A DNA stretch of 64,000 nucleotides from Pseudoalteromonas luteoviolacea NCIMB 1942 (GCF_001625595.1 NZ_AUXT01000173.1:1-64000); one strand, 5' to 3'; counted from the stretch's first letter, positions 43,068-51,221 are shown. The notes: generated by a model from the letters alone, not told the origin. Numbers and translations are program-made.

Positions 43068-45099
43068 AAAAGACACTCTCCTGCATTAATTGACCGCAGC
43101 TAACTCGATACTCGGTCACTGTTTTATTAAATTCATCTGTTTCGATATATGTAGCCCCCAGCCGCACGCTACTGCGAATCTCTGGGGGTATTAAATTGAT
43201 GGGATTCAATTTATCCCCGTGCCTGACCTGCCAGTCATTAGGCTCAGGGTTACAATTATTTCCAGTGCTCCAAGGAGACTCGCTGCCGCGAGCCTTAGGG
43301 CGCTTAGTTAAGCGCCATTGAATAGTTCTTGTGACATAATCTATGTCTGAGAAAGCTGCGAATATGCCGCTGGTCCGAACATTTGATTCGCCGTAATCAT
43401 TTTTGGAGGTTTTTCCTTTTAGAAGCTGGAAAGGTCGCTCGCATCGCTTGGCAAACGCACCACCCATTCGCTCGATAAAATCAGCAAATCGAGAATTGTC
43501 AGCAGCGCTACGAATGTCGTTTGTTTGGGCATCCAGCTTTTTTGCTTGTTCGTCGTCAATGCGCCTTAACTCACGCCACACCCCCACAGGTGCACCGCCG
43601 ATAAACTGAAACTGGCGAATACGCCAGCGGTTAGCCCAAGCTCCGACATTAACTGCCATCCAGTTTTCGTCTGTACGGGGTTTTTCCTTTACTTGCTCGC
43701 CTCTGGCCGTTGCTTTCTCCGCCTCTTTTTTGTCAGCGTCTTGCTCTGCTTGCGTCTTGATAATTTCACGGTTAAATGGAAGATCTGTTTCGTAGTCAAT
43801 TTCGCCCTCGATATGACTAGCGTTGATATTTTTTGATATGTATTTTGCTATGTAGCCAACCGCAGAGCCCTTGTTTGGGTCTATGGGCTCCACATCAAAG
43901 CGATTTTCTTCTGCACCACTTTCATCGCCATCAACTTGCATGGCGAAATGTCTAATTACACTAGTAATGTATCGCTCTTCATTGGGTCGCATGAATAGAA
44001 GCAAATGCCAATGTGGTGTTGCATCGTGGTGGGGTTCTGCCACACGGATACCGAAAAGTTTAATTTCAAATTTGGCTAAAGTTGCACGCACTTTTGCCCA
44101 TTGATTAACTAGATACTCCTGAGTTTCTCTTGGAGAAGAATTGTCGTATTTATCACTGACAGCGTGATATTTTGACGGGGCTGTAATAGTGTAAAACATA
44201 GCCTTTAGGCCCTGTTCATTCGCCCACACTTCACACCCCCTTAAGCGAACCATTAATTCAATACGGCGTAACTCAGGATTCGCAATGGAGCCTTTGTAAA
44301 CTTTCATCAAGTCAATTTGGTCGCCGTCTTCCGATTCGACAACCATCGAACTAAGCCACTCGCGTTGCTTACGTCTATCACCGCGAAACTCTGCTATTGC
44401 GTCTTTGCTGGCGTATGGTGAAACTTTCTTTTTAACCATACCCATTGTGATATTTAAATGCTCTAGAGTCATATCACGTAAACGGTTTAGTTTTCGCAAC
44501 CACCATTTTGGGCAAGACATACGCAGGATTGCGCGCTCAAGCTTCAAATACCCTTTTTCACGGTTTTTACACTTACCTGAAAGCAAAGCCTCATACACTG
44601 TCCAAGCGTGAGGACTAACGCCTTGGCCACGAACAAATTCAGCCATTTCATCATAGGTGTTATACAAAATTTCTATGGCTTGACCTTCGGTCATTTCTTC
44701 AATATCACAAGGCAAATCGACGATAGCCATTCGCTCACAGATTTGAGCCAAATCACCCGCTTTGCTTTTGCGTTTTTTGCTGTTATTCAATTCACCAATG
44801 TTTAATGGAGCTCGTTCAATAACCTGGCCAACCCGTTCTACCAATTCACGGATGTAGATATTTGCTGAGCGCATAGGCCTTTTTGCGGATTTACTTTGAA
44901 AGCGTTTAACATATTGGCGAGCAGCAATACGGCGTAAGCGCGTTGTGGGGATTTTTCTAAGCTGCTCTTTTACATATTCTGCCAGCTCATCAAAGCCGAA
45001 CTTACCCCAGCAAAACGGGGCCTCGGCAGTGATGCAAATTGGGCGAAGTGAGCCACTTTTAGTGGGCTCATACGCTAATGGGATAGAGCGACTGTTCAT
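43060..45099 (-). CDS. Rolling-circle replication initiator (HUH endonuclease), PM2 P12-like
   Basis: A 679-residue protein (PM2 P12 about 634). The HUH motif is HWHLLLFMRPNEE (about residues 364-376), and the two catalytic Tyr lie in VGYIAKYISKNI (about 412-423), the YxxxY arrangement of superfamily-I (phiX174 A / P2 A) initiators. It should nick its origin and remain bound to the 5' end to drive rolling-circle replication of the circular genome. It is the main gene of the early operon and overlaps the gene before it by 4 bases. The origin site itself is not recognised. Confidence 0.92.
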   Translation of the reverse strand: MNSRSIPLAYEPTKSGSLRPICITAEAPFCWGKFGFDELAEYVKEQLRKIPTTRLRRIAARQYVKRFQSKSAKRPMRSANIYIRELVERVGQVIERAPLNIGELNNSKKRKSKAGDLAQICERMAIVDLPCDIEEMTEGQAIEILYNTYDEMAEFVRGQGVSPHAWTVYEALLSGKCKNREKGYLKLERAILRMSCPKWWLRKLNRLRDMTLEHLNITMGMVKKKVSPYASKDAIAEFRGDRRKQREWLSSMVVESEDGDQIDLMKVYKGSIANPELRRIELMVRLRGCEVWANEQGLKAMFYTITAPSKYHAVSDKYDNSSPRETQEYLVNQWAKVRATLAKFEIKLFGIRVAEPHHDATPHWHLLLFMRPNEERYITSVIRHFAMQVDGDESGAEENRFDVEPIDPNKGSAVGYIAKYISKNINASHIEGEIDYETDLPFNREIIKTQAEQDADKKEAEKATARGEQVKEKPRTDENWMAVNVGAWANRWRIRQFQFIGGAPVGVWRELRRIDDEQAKKLDAQTNDIRSAADNSRFADFIERMGGAFAKRCERPFQLLKGKTSKNDYGESNVRTSGIFAAFSDIDYVTRTIQWRLTKRPKARGSESPWSTGNNCNPEPNDWQVRHGDKLNPINLIPPEIRSSVRLGATYIETDEFNKTVTEYRVSCGQLMQESVFYD

Positions 45100-45329
45100 G
45101 CTGGTTTGTCTAACAATAACTCAGACCACTGACACGTAAGGTCATCATACTCATGCGCTAAACTGTGGCGTCCTGACTCATGAAGCATATCAACCAGTTC
45201 GCATATGATGTCTATTTGGTTTGGAGTTGGGGCTATGCCCCTATCAATGGTTTTAGTAGCAACAACTTTTACCACTATTCCAGTAGCTACTAGTTGAACC
45301 ACTTTCAAATGTTGATTACCCAGATTCAT
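45096..45329 (-). CDS. Small prophage early protein, 77 aa
   Basis: A 77-residue soluble protein, with ATG 45329 overlapping the preceding gene's stop by 4 bases. It begins with a strand-rich stretch (LKVVQLVATGIVVKVVAT), then a helical part with CELVDMLHESGRHSLAHEYD. There is no recognised family. The TGA/ATG overlap with the initiator gene points to translational coupling. Confidence 0.55.
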   Translation of the reverse strand: MNLGNQHLKVVQLVATGIVVKVVATKTIDRGIAPTPNQIDIICELVDMLHESGRHSLAHEYDDLTCQWSELLLDKPA

Positions 45330-45529
45330 AGCACAACCCTCCTACGCGTATTCTGCGCAGCAAGATGAAGCGCCCTGCGACGAAGGGAGTCGCTTTGGAC
45401 ATGATTGAGATTTGGATTTTGTTTGGGTTTTACTTGTGGCTTAGCTTTTTCCAGCGCTTTATTGTACGCGGCACGTAGCTTTTGAATTTGGCTCTGCCAA
45501 TGGTTAGGGTCTGTGATTAGCTGTTCCAT
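45326..45529 (-). CDS. Small prophage early protein, 67 aa
   Basis: The ATG at 45529 has GAGG 6 bases upstream, and the frame upstream of it overlaps the preceding gene too far to be coding. The protein is basic (HWQSQIQKLRAAYNKALEKA, Arg-rich end with NTRRRVVL), so nucleic-acid binding is possible. No family is recognised. Confidence 0.55.
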   Translation of the reverse strand: MEQLITDPNHWQSQIQKLRAAYNKALEKAKPQVKPKQNPNLNHVQSDSLRRRALHLAAQNTRRRVVL

Positions 45530-45732
45530 GTTGCACCTCGCATTTTCTTTAATGTCGAGTTGCAGTCTGCGATAGCTTCTATGAGAAAAACCCAAAATTC
45601 TTTGTCTCGGGACTTCACTACAGTTTCTTTTCTTTCTCGAAGCTCACGAATGCGAGCTTCAAGCGCGCGCTCCATTTCAAACGCTTCGTCAAGCGATAGC
45701 GGCAATGATGTGTACATTTGGTCTTTTTGCAT
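45517..45732 (-). CDS. Small prophage early protein, 71 aa
   Basis: The ATG at 45732 has AAGGAG 6 bases upstream, whereas the longer frame to 45834 reaches into the operator region and is rejected. The 71 residues are helical and highly charged (ALEARIRELRERKETVVK, Arg and Glu-rich coiled coil). It is the first gene of the leftward early operon and is presumably repressed by the XRE protein encoded divergently. Confidence 0.6.
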   Translation of the reverse strand: MQKDQMYTSLPLSLDEAFEMERALEARIRELRERKETVVKSRDKEFWVFLIEAIADCNSTLKKMRGATWNS

Positions 45733-45812
45733 TTCCTTCTCCTTGAATAATAAATTCCCTTGTAAAGCAGGGAAGCCACGTGCGCACGTGACCTCCCAAC
45801 AAGGAGAACTCA

Positions 45813-45848
45813 AAAGTATACTAACAATAAACATTACAGTAATACTTT
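45813..45848. promoter_or_regulatory. Candidate operators in the repressor-early operon gap
   Basis: Two similar palindromes lie about 23 bases apart: AGTATACT (45815-45822) and AGTAATACT (45838-45846), which also form an outer inverted repeat AAAGTAT / ATACTTT. They lie just ahead of the early operon start and upstream of the divergent repressor gene, as expected for repressor-binding sites. The gap runs from 45733 to 45971. Confidence 0.5.
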
Positions 45849-45971
45849 ATGATCTATTTACTTTAACTGTCAACTTTTACTTTGAAACTATATTCAGGGT
45901 GAACTAATGGGTTTGATTAAAATTACAAGGGGCTGTAATATCATTTGTAAGTTTTTCAAAGGCCACTAAAT

Positions 45972-46403
45972 ATGAAGCAGCCAGCGTGGGTACAACCAAT
46001 TCAAGCTGTTATGAAGAAGAAAGGTGTTAAACAACGCGACCTAATGAGCGTCTTTAATGTGAATAGTCAAGGAGCGGTCAGCCACTACTTCAGCGGCAGA
46101 AACAAATTATCAGACAAGCAAATGACTGAATTTGCAGACTTCTTAGGGATCAGCAAAAGCACTTTCTTTCAAGATGAACCTAAAGATGAGCACCAGTTAG
46201 ACACCAACTCTTTAACTGAAGCTTTTCAAACTCTCGCCAGACTTGACGAATTGAGCGATGGTGAAATAACTAGTTTTTTTAATGTTTACGAAAAGATGGG
46301 GCCGGATAGAATTGCCGAAGTTTACGACGTTTTATACAAAATAAATAAAAGTAAACAAGAGCAGCTATCAACTACGATACATACATTAAAAAAGGCCCCA
46401 TAA
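45972..46403 (+). CDS. XRE-type repressor
   Basis: A 143-residue protein. The N-terminal helix-turn-helix lies at about residues 18-58 (GVKQRDLMSVFNVNSQGAVS, then YFSGRNKLSDKQM). The C-terminal half is helical and acidic, probably for dimerisation, with no LexA-like protease motif. It is transcribed opposite to the early operon, over palindromic operators, which makes it the probable lysogeny repressor or the functional counterpart of PM2 P16. A terminator overlaps the stop. Confidence 0.85.
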   Translation: MKQPAWVQPIQAVMKKKGVKQRDLMSVFNVNSQGAVSHYFSGRNKLSDKQMTEFADFLGISKSTFFQDEPKDEHQLDTNSLTEAFQTLARLDELSDGEITSFFNVYEKMGPDRIAEVYDVLYKINKSKQEQLSTTIHTLKKAP

Positions 46404-46416
46404 GAGGCCTTTTTTT
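46388..46416. terminator. Terminator after the repressor gene
   Basis: AAAAAAGGCC and GGCCTTTTTTT enclose an 8-base loop overlapping the repressor stop codon. It is bidirectional by symmetry and also overlaps the stop codon of the leftward 87-aa gene. Confidence 0.85.
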
Positions 46417-46678
46417 ATTTGTCGCCAGCTTTATCAAGCAGCCTATCCCGCCGCCTTAACAAAATGGTCTGACTTGCAAGACTGTTTACACCATGTACTT
46501 TAGGGGATATTTCTAACGCCCTACACTCTGCTAAGTAGTTAATATCAATAACATTTCTATAGCTCTCCTTAGACTTAGAGGCCCTGTATTGCATATGGGA
46601 GCAAAAAAGCTCTTTATATACAATGCGAAATGTCAGTGCCACTGCGCAAATTACAATTAAGCTGCATAGAAGTTCCAT
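46415..46678 (-). CDS. Small cargo protein with one membrane helix, 87 aa
   Basis: One N-terminal membrane helix (about residues 3-20, LLCSLIVICAVALTFRIVY) precedes a 65-residue basic soluble tail rich in Arg, Ser and Lys. It follows the 167-aa membrane gene after 14 bases, in the same direction. Not part of the viral core set, and no family is recognised. It may work with the double-glycine peptide and the 167-aa protein, for example as immunity or exclusion component, which is inferred from position only. Confidence 0.55.
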   Translation of the reverse strand: MELLCSLIVICAVALTFRIVYKELFCSHMQYRASKSKESYRNVIDINYLAECRALEISPKVHGVNSLASQTILLRRRDRLLDKAGDK

Positions 46679-46692
46679 CTAACTCACCATTA

Positions 46693-47196
46693 TTACAAAT
46701 ATTCATTTTCAGCATTTTTGTATGCCTTTGAGCGAACGATACACAATACACACACAAAAGACAACAATATATTAACAATGGGGATGGCGTGCATATAAAA
46801 TGAAGACAAATATGCAGTTCCAAATACAGCCTTCTCGGTCAACCTCACCAAGTGCACTACAACCTGAAGCGCATAGAGGTATACGATTGCTAGAGATTCT
46901 TTACTCATTCTCAACTTAAAATAAGAGTGAGTTACCCTAATAACGTACATTGCAACCAACTGAATAGCGCAGAACGATAAATGAAAAATCGCCTTAGGAA
47001 GAACACCTTCATTATTCACTGCAAATGAATAAACATATGGTGTTAAGTAGTTCATCAACAAAGAAAATAGCACAAGACAAGTAAGCGCAATGCTATTACT
47101 GTCTAACCTCCTGTAAACAAACAAATATATCAACCACATAGCGACATAAACTAAAATTATGTGGTCACCTAGCGAGTTTAATTGTTGTTCTAACAT
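46693..47196 (-). CDS. Multi-pass membrane cargo protein, 167 aa
   Basis: A 167-residue hydrophobic protein with about five membrane helices (about residues 12-30, 35-53, 63-85, 98-117 and 135-155). No transporter or enzyme motif is seen. It starts 39 bases after the 61-aa peptide gene and reads in the same direction, so the two are probably transcribed together. Size and topology would fit an immunity protein, a superinfection-exclusion protein or a peptide sensor. No family is recognised. Confidence 0.55.
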   Translation of the reverse strand: MLEQQLNSLGDHIILVYVAMWLIYLFVYRRLDSNSIALTCLVLFSLLMNYLTPYVYSFAVNNEGVLPKAIFHLSFCAIQLVAMYVIRVTHSYFKLRMSKESLAIVYLYALQVVVHLVRLTEKAVFGTAYLSSFYMHAIPIVNILLSFVCVLCIVRSKAYKNAENEYL

Positions 47197-47235
47197 TTCC
47201 TTACCTTAGATTTGTACTGTAAAGGGTTAAGTGAT

Positions 47236-47421
47236 TTATCCCCCGAACATTTCTGCAACTGGGTCTAACCCACTCCCCCCAGTATGTGCTCGGGAACTCT
47301 TCGCCGCTTTTGGGTCCAAACCATTTCCGCTCGTTCCGCCAGAGACAAACTTTAACACTCTAACATCTTCAATTGCACGGCCGAGTTTGTTGTTCTTAAC
47401 TTCACATATTACATCTTTCAT
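47236..47421 (-). CDS. 61-aa peptide with double-glycine leader-like motif
   Basis: The ATG at 47421 is chosen because AGAGGA lies about 6 bases upstream. The peptide begins with a charged region and then has LKFVSGG (ending about residue 29), which is close to the Val-Ser-Gly-Gly cleavage site of microcin V-like and class II bacteriocin leaders. The part after it (about 32 residues) is Gly/Ser/Ala-rich, with the unit SGNGLDP and a near-copy GSGLDP, and ends in Phe-Gly-Gly. Two membrane-protein genes follow. No peptidase-containing ABC exporter is in the window, so export would need a host system. This is a candidate, not a proven bacteriocin. Confidence 0.5.
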   Translation of the reverse strand: MKDVICEVKNNKLGRAIEDVRVLKFVSGGTSGNGLDPKAAKSSRAHTGGSGLDPVAEMFGG

Positions 47422-47581
47422 AAAATCCTCTTTAATCTTTTGATGAATCCAAATTACCACCATAACCACTTCATTACAAATAAAACCACATATAAACTTT
47501 ACAAATCCGTAAAGTTAATTATAAAGTAAAATAAAAGAAGCGGCGTAAGTTCGATATTATCAAATAGAAGGAGATTTGAAC

Positions 47582-47776
47582 ATGAATGCATATATCAAAT
47601 TGGGGTGGGTATTACCTATCATAATGGAGCAACTAAAAGGGCTCGACAAAGATAAGCTTGATAACCGCAGGAAGAAGGGACAACTTGAAGAGGGGGTGCT
47701 GTGGAAAAAGGCTGGCGACAACCGTATTTACTACCACTTTGAGAATTGGGATAACTTTGTAGAGAACGGCCAGTAA
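47582..47776 (+). CDS. Excisionase-like protein
   Basis: A 64-residue basic protein. The ATG at 47582 has AAGGAG 8 bases upstream, and an upstream TTG is too near it to be used. The features match small prophage excisionases: an N-terminal helix (WVLPIIMEQLKGL), then RRKKGQLEEGVLWKKAGDNR and a final YYHFENWDNFVENG. Excisionases bend attachment-site DNA and direct the integrase toward excision. It overlaps the integrase gene by one base, so the two are coupled. Confidence 0.85.
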   Translation: MNAYIKLGWVLPIIMEQLKGLDKDKLDNRRKKGQLEEGVLWKKAGDNRIYYHFENWDNFVENGQ

Positions 47777-49035
47777 TGAGTGATTTAAAGGAGTATTGCA
47801 ACCAGTTTGAAGGCGTAAACATTCACGGCAAGAGTATCAGGATTGATTTTTACTTTAAGACTGTGCGCTGTCGTGAAGCACTCAAAGGTTTATCACTCAC
47901 AAAGTCGAACATTAAGTTTGCCAGTAACAAACGAGCAGTTATTTTACATGAGATTGCCACAGGCACATTTGATTACGCAGAACACTTCCCCAACTCTGAA
48001 CGCGCTCTTTTGTGGAGCGCAAAACCTAAACGCGAAGAGATTCCAACCGTCGCACAAGCAATGGATATTTGGCTTAGCATCAAAGAGACTCAGGTAGCAT
48101 TTAGTACAATTCGGTCATACAAAAGCAAAGTTGAAAATCATGTATTACCTGTATGGGGTCATTTCAAATTAAATGAGGTGCGACAGAGCCACATCAAAAA
48201 GTGGATTAGTGTCGACCTGTCATCGTTAAGCAATAAAACGATTAACGAAGTGCTCATTCCGTTCAGAGGTATTTTTGATGACGCGCGCGCAGACCGAATT
48301 ATTGACTACAGCCCGCTAGAATATATCGACAATCTAAAAATTGTCAGGGATGAACCCGACCCCTTCACGCGCGAAGAGTTAGCCATTTTTGCAACCACAC
48401 CAACCAAACGCCCCCAAGAAGTGAACGCATTTATCTTCTGTTGTTGGACAGGCTTACGATTGTCTGAATTGCTTGCACTAGCTTGGGAGGACGTTGACCT
48501 AAATAGCGGCACCATCAAAGTGCAACGAGCAATTGTCCTCAAGCAATACAAAGTCCCAAAAACTGCAGGAAGCATTCGCACAGTTCACCTGCTTGAACCA
48601 GCAATTGAAATATTGCGGTCACAAATGGCACTGAGCGCGATGTTAAAGCCTCATACTATCAATGTGATGCAACAAGACAATAAAACCGTTAAAACTGAAT
48701 CTCTGCGCTTTGTGTTCGTTAATTCGCTATCAAATGAAGAGCTAAAGGGTGAAGCGCCGTACCGAGATCGATTTTTCAAAACGCATCTTAAAAAGTGCAA
48801 AATCAGATATAGAGGCCCAAGCCAAGCAAGGCATACATTCGCAAGCCAACTTTTAACGGCAGGTGTCAACGAGCGATGGATAGCAAATCAGTTAGGCCAC
48901 ACATCTACAAAAATGCTTGAACAACATTATGGAAAATGGATGCACAACGAAGTGCCAGACATGTCAAAACGCGTAAGTGAACAACTTGGATTTAGTCAGA
49001 ATAGTCCCAAAATGGTCCCAAAATTGAGCAAGTGA
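47776..49035 (+). CDS. Tyrosine-type integrase
   Basis: A 419-residue phage integrase. The N-terminal part is an arm-type DNA-binding region (DUF3596-like, GKSIRIDFYFKTVRCRE). A SAM-like core-binding domain follows (about 95-185). The catalytic residues are Arg in TGLRLSELLALA (about 228), His-x-x-Arg in RHTFASQLL (about 351), Gly-His-Thr-Ser (about 373) and the Tyr nucleophile in LEQHYGKW (about 385). It recombines the tRNA-Ser site flanking the element. Its stop lies inside the right 77-bp repeat. The gene is intact, unlike the remnant at 35412-35579. Confidence 0.95.
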   Translation: MSDLKEYCNQFEGVNIHGKSIRIDFYFKTVRCREALKGLSLTKSNIKFASNKRAVILHEIATGTFDYAEHFPNSERALLWSAKPKREEIPTVAQAMDIWLSIKETQVAFSTIRSYKSKVENHVLPVWGHFKLNEVRQSHIKKWISVDLSSLSNKTINEVLIPFRGIFDDARADRIIDYSPLEYIDNLKIVRDEPDPFTREELAIFATTPTKRPQEVNAFIFCCWTGLRLSELLALAWEDVDLNSGTIKVQRAIVLKQYKVPKTAGSIRTVHLLEPAIEILRSQMALSAMLKPHTINVMQQDNKTVKTESLRFVFVNSLSNEELKGEAPYRDRFFKTHLKKCKIRYRGPSQARHTFASQLLTAGVNERWIANQLGHTSTKMLEQHYGKWMHNEVPDMSKRVSEQLGFSQNSPKMVPKLSK

Positions 49036-49093
49036 TTTATAAATGATTGATTTTAAAGGGGAAGAAATGGCGGAGAGAGAGGGAGTCGAACCC
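49017..49093. repeat. attR: right 77-bp direct repeat
   Basis: It is identical to 35560-35636. It covers the last codons of the integrase gene, a spacer and the 3' end of tRNA-Ser (CCA, acceptor strand, T arm). Recombination between the copies would restore one tRNA-bearing attB and release a 13,457-bp circle. The exact crossover bases cannot be seen, but lie in the tRNA part if it follows other tRNA integrases. Confidence 0.93.
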
Positions 49094-49158
49094 TCGATAC
49101 GCTATAAACGTATACACGAGTTCCAGTCGTGCGCCTTAAGCCACTCAGCCATCTCTCC
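49068..49158 (-). tRNA. tRNA-Ser(GGA)
   Basis: On the minus strand GGAGAGA pairs with TCTCTCC, followed by discriminator G and encoded CCA. The anticodon loop CTGGAAC in the CACGA / TCGTG stem gives GGA, reading UCC and UCU. The long variable arm (around TATACGTTTATAGCGTA) confirms a serine tRNA of 91 bases. The 3' end is the attachment site of the prophage and is restored by the integrated copy. Confidence 0.95.
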
Positions 49159-49256
49159 GCACTGAATGCGGGGCTAATACTATGAAAACCCCCGCCTTTT
49201 AGCAAGTACTTTTTTTGTAATCTAGTTTAACTGACTAGAATGTAGTCAATCTAGAA

Positions 49257-50300
49257 TTAACCTTTTAAACTTGCTGAAAAGTCCAACATGCGATTTAGTG
49301 AACGCAGAGCGCCTTCACGTAACTCCATATCGACAAAGACTTCTTTACCTTCTGGGCTGATAAGCGCTTCTTCAATCGCTTGCAAGCCATTCATAGCCAT
49401 CCAAGGACAATGTGCACAGCTGCGACAGGTTGCCCCTTCACCTGCCGTCGGCGCCTCAAAGAATTCTTTTTCAGGACAAAGCTGTTGCATTTTGTAGAAA
49501 ATACCACGATCAGTTGCCACGATGAATTTTTGATTGTCCATCTCTTGTGCAGCTTTGATCAGCTGACTCGTAGAACCCACAGCATCTGCAAGGTCAACAA
49601 TCTCAGCTGGCGACTCTGGGTGAACCAGTACCGCAGCATCTGGATGCAACGTTTTCATGTCTTTCAACGCTTTCGTCTTGAATTCGTCATGAACGATACA
49701 CGCGCCATTCCACATGATCATATCCGCACCAGTCTTCTTCTGGATGTATGACCCTAGGTGTTTGTCTGGACCCCAAATAATCGTTTCGCCTTCAGAGTCT
49801 AAGTGCTCAACGATTTCAAGTGCACATGAAGACGTAACAATCCAATCTGCGCGGGCTTTAACTGCGGTAGACGTATTTGCGTATACAACCACTTTTCTTT
49901 CAGGGTGCTGATCACAGAATTTAGAAAACTCATCGATTGGGCAACCAACATCCAGTGAGCAAGTCGCTGCCAGCGTAGGCATTACAACTGTTTTTTCTGG
50001 TGTTAAGATCTTAGCTGTTTCGCCCATGAAGCGTACACCAGCAACAATGATAATATCCGTGTTTTCTTGTTTGGCACCAAAACGCGCCATTTCAAGTGAA
50101 TCCGCAACACAACCACCAGTCTCTTCGGCTAGCGCTTGGATCTCTGGATCCGTGTAGTAATGGGCAACCAATACCGCATTTTTCTCTTTTAACAATGATT
50201 TAATGCGCACTTTATACTGCGCTTTTTCTTCATCGTTTAACGGTGCTGGTTTTGGAGGAAATATATAATCCTCGGGCATGATTTGTTCTGCTAGACTCAT
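49257..50300 (-). CDS. nadA: Quinolinate synthase A
   Basis: A 347-residue protein. The ATG at 50300 is where NadA proteins begin ([20 protein letters not shown]); an upstream GTG at 50321 is less likely. It has the three Cys that bind the 4Fe-4S cluster ([32 protein letters not shown]), and the conserved [15 protein letters not shown] and [16 protein letters not shown]. The enzyme joins iminoaspartate and dihydroxyacetone phosphate into quinolinate in NAD synthesis. A TATAAT box lies at 50340-50345. The tRNA-Lys array upstream reads in the same direction with no clear terminator between. Confidence 0.95.
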   Translation of the reverse strand: MSLAEQIMPEDYIFPPKPAPLNDEEKAQYKVRIKSLLKEKNAVLVAHYYTDPEIQALAEETGGCVADSLEMARFGAKQENTDIIIVAGVRFMGETAKILTPEKTVVMPTLAATCSLDVGCPIDEFSKFCDQHPERKVVVYANTSTAVKARADWIVTSSCALEIVEHLDSEGETIIWGPDKHLGSYIQKKTGADMIMWNGACIVHDEFKTKALKDMKTLHPDAAVLVHPESPAEIVDLADAVGSTSQLIKAAQEMDNQKFIVATDRGIFYKMQQLCPEKEFFEAPTAGEGATCRSCAHCPWMAMNGLQAIEEALISPEGKEVFVDMELREGALRSLNRMLDFSASLKG

Positions 50301-50422
50301 TCTCTCGACCACATAGTCCACATTGCATAATTGAGGCGAATTATACGAAAAATACAGAGATAATCCTAGTAAATGACAAGATTAGGAAAGAATATTTAAG
50401 AATAAAAGAATAGGCTGAGAAA

Positions 50423-50498
50423 TGGTGGGTCATGATGGACTCGAACCATCGACCAATGGATTAAAAGTCCACTGCTCTACCAACTGAGCTAATGACCC
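50423..50498 (-). tRNA. tRNA-Lys(UUU), copy 1 (last in transcript)
   Basis: 76 bases on the minus strand including encoded CCA; GGGTCAT pairs with ATGACCC and the anticodon loop is CTTTTAA. Confidence 0.97.
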
Positions 50499-50521
50499 GC
50501 TCGGGAATGTTTTAAGCTTAA

Positions 50522-50597
50522 TGGTGGGTCATGATGGACTCGAACCATCGACCAATGGATTAAAAGTCCACTGCTCTACCAACTGAGCTAATGACCC
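50522..50597 (-). tRNA. tRNA-Lys(UUU), copy 2
   Basis: Identical in length, stems and anticodon loop CTTTTAA to copy 1; 23-base spacer to copy 1. Confidence 0.97.
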
Positions 50598-50621
50598 GCT
50601 CGGGAATGTTTTACGCTTGAA

Positions 50622-50697
50622 TGGTGGGTCATGATGGATTCGAACCATCGACCAATGGATTAAAAGTCCACTGCTCTACCAACTGAGCTAATGACCC
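50622..50697 (-). tRNA. tRNA-Lys(UUU), copy 3
   Basis: Same stems and CTTTTAA loop; the T loop reads TTCGAAT instead of TTCGAGT, a single-base variant that leaves the stem intact. Confidence 0.97.
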
Positions 50698-50723
50698 GCT
50701 CAAGGAATTTTTTAAAGCTTAAA

Positions 50724-50799
50724 TGGTGGGTCATGATGGACTCGAACCATCGACCAATGGATTAAAAGTCCACTGCTCTACCAACTGAGCTAATGACCC
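50724..50799 (-). tRNA. tRNA-Lys(UUU), copy 4
   Basis: 76 bases with encoded CCA and CTTTTAA anticodon loop; standard array sequence. Confidence 0.97.
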
Positions 50800-50821
50800 G
50801 CTCGGGAATTTTTAAGCTTAA

Positions 50822-50897
50822 TGGTGGGTCATGATGGGCTCGAACCATCGACCAATGGATTAAAAGTCCACTGCTCTACCAACTGAGCTAATGACCC
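50822..50897 (-). tRNA. tRNA-Lys(UUU), copy 5
   Basis: As copy 4, but the T loop ends in C (TTCGAGC), a single-base variant outside the stem. Confidence 0.97.
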
Positions 50898-50922
50898 GCT
50901 CGGATATCCAGATTTAAGCTAA

Positions 50923-50998
50923 TGGTGGGTCATGATGGACTCGAACCATCGACCAATGGATTAAAAGTCCACTGCTCTACCAACTGAGCTAATGACCC
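50923..50998 (-). tRNA. tRNA-Lys(UUU), copy 6
   Basis: 76 bases with encoded CCA and CTTTTAA anticodon loop; standard array sequence. Confidence 0.97.
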
Positions 50999-51021
50999 GC
51001 TCTGGATATTGAAATGCTTAA

Positions 51022-51097
51022 TGGTGGGTCATGATGGACTCGAACCATCGACCAATGGATTAAAAGTCCACTGCTCTACCAACTGAGCTAATGACCC
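51022..51097 (-). tRNA. tRNA-Lys(UUU), copy 7
   Basis: 76 bases with encoded CCA and CTTTTAA anticodon loop; standard array sequence. Confidence 0.97.
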
Positions 51098-51124
51098 GCT
51101 CGAGGATATGAAAGCAACTTAAAA

Positions 51125-51200
51125 TGGTGGGTCATGATGGACTCGAACCATCGACCAATGGATTAAAAGTCCACTGCTCTACCAACTGAGCTAATGACCC
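51125..51200 (-). tRNA. tRNA-Lys(UUU), copy 8
   Basis: 76 bases with encoded CCA and CTTTTAA anticodon loop; standard array sequence. Confidence 0.97.
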
Positions 51201-51221
51201 GCTCGGGAATTTTAAGTTTAA

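Larger units (their letters stand above)
35560..49093. mobile_element. Temperate corticovirus (PM2)-like prophage integrated in tRNA-Ser(GGA)
   Basis: Two perfect 77-bp direct repeats 13,457 bases apart frame a complete set of viral genes. From right to left there are integrase, excisionase-like protein, peptide and membrane-protein cargo, repressor, three small early genes, an HUH replication initiator, four small genes, a packaging ATPase, the major capsid protein and the virion and lysis genes. The capsid protein and spike match PM2 P2 and P1 at several conserved segments. There is no tail, terminase or portal gene, which excludes a tailed phage. Excision would give a circle of 13,457 bp, larger than the PM2 genome of about 10 kb. 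All key genes are intact, so it may be inducible. Confidence 0.93.

Noticed and set aside
43060-45099. HUH initiator as evidence for a P2-like tailed or filamentous phage
   Set aside because: No tail, portal, terminase or filamentous coat/zot genes exist in the element; capsid and spike are of PM2 type.
45733-45834. N-terminal extension of the first early gene up to 45834
   Set aside because: It has no ribosome-binding site and would read through the operator region; a good AAGGAG precedes the ATG at 45732.
47422-47469. Upstream start for the 61-aa peptide
   Set aside because: The ATG at 47421 has the clear ribosome-binding site, and the extension adds an unrelated hydrophobic stretch.
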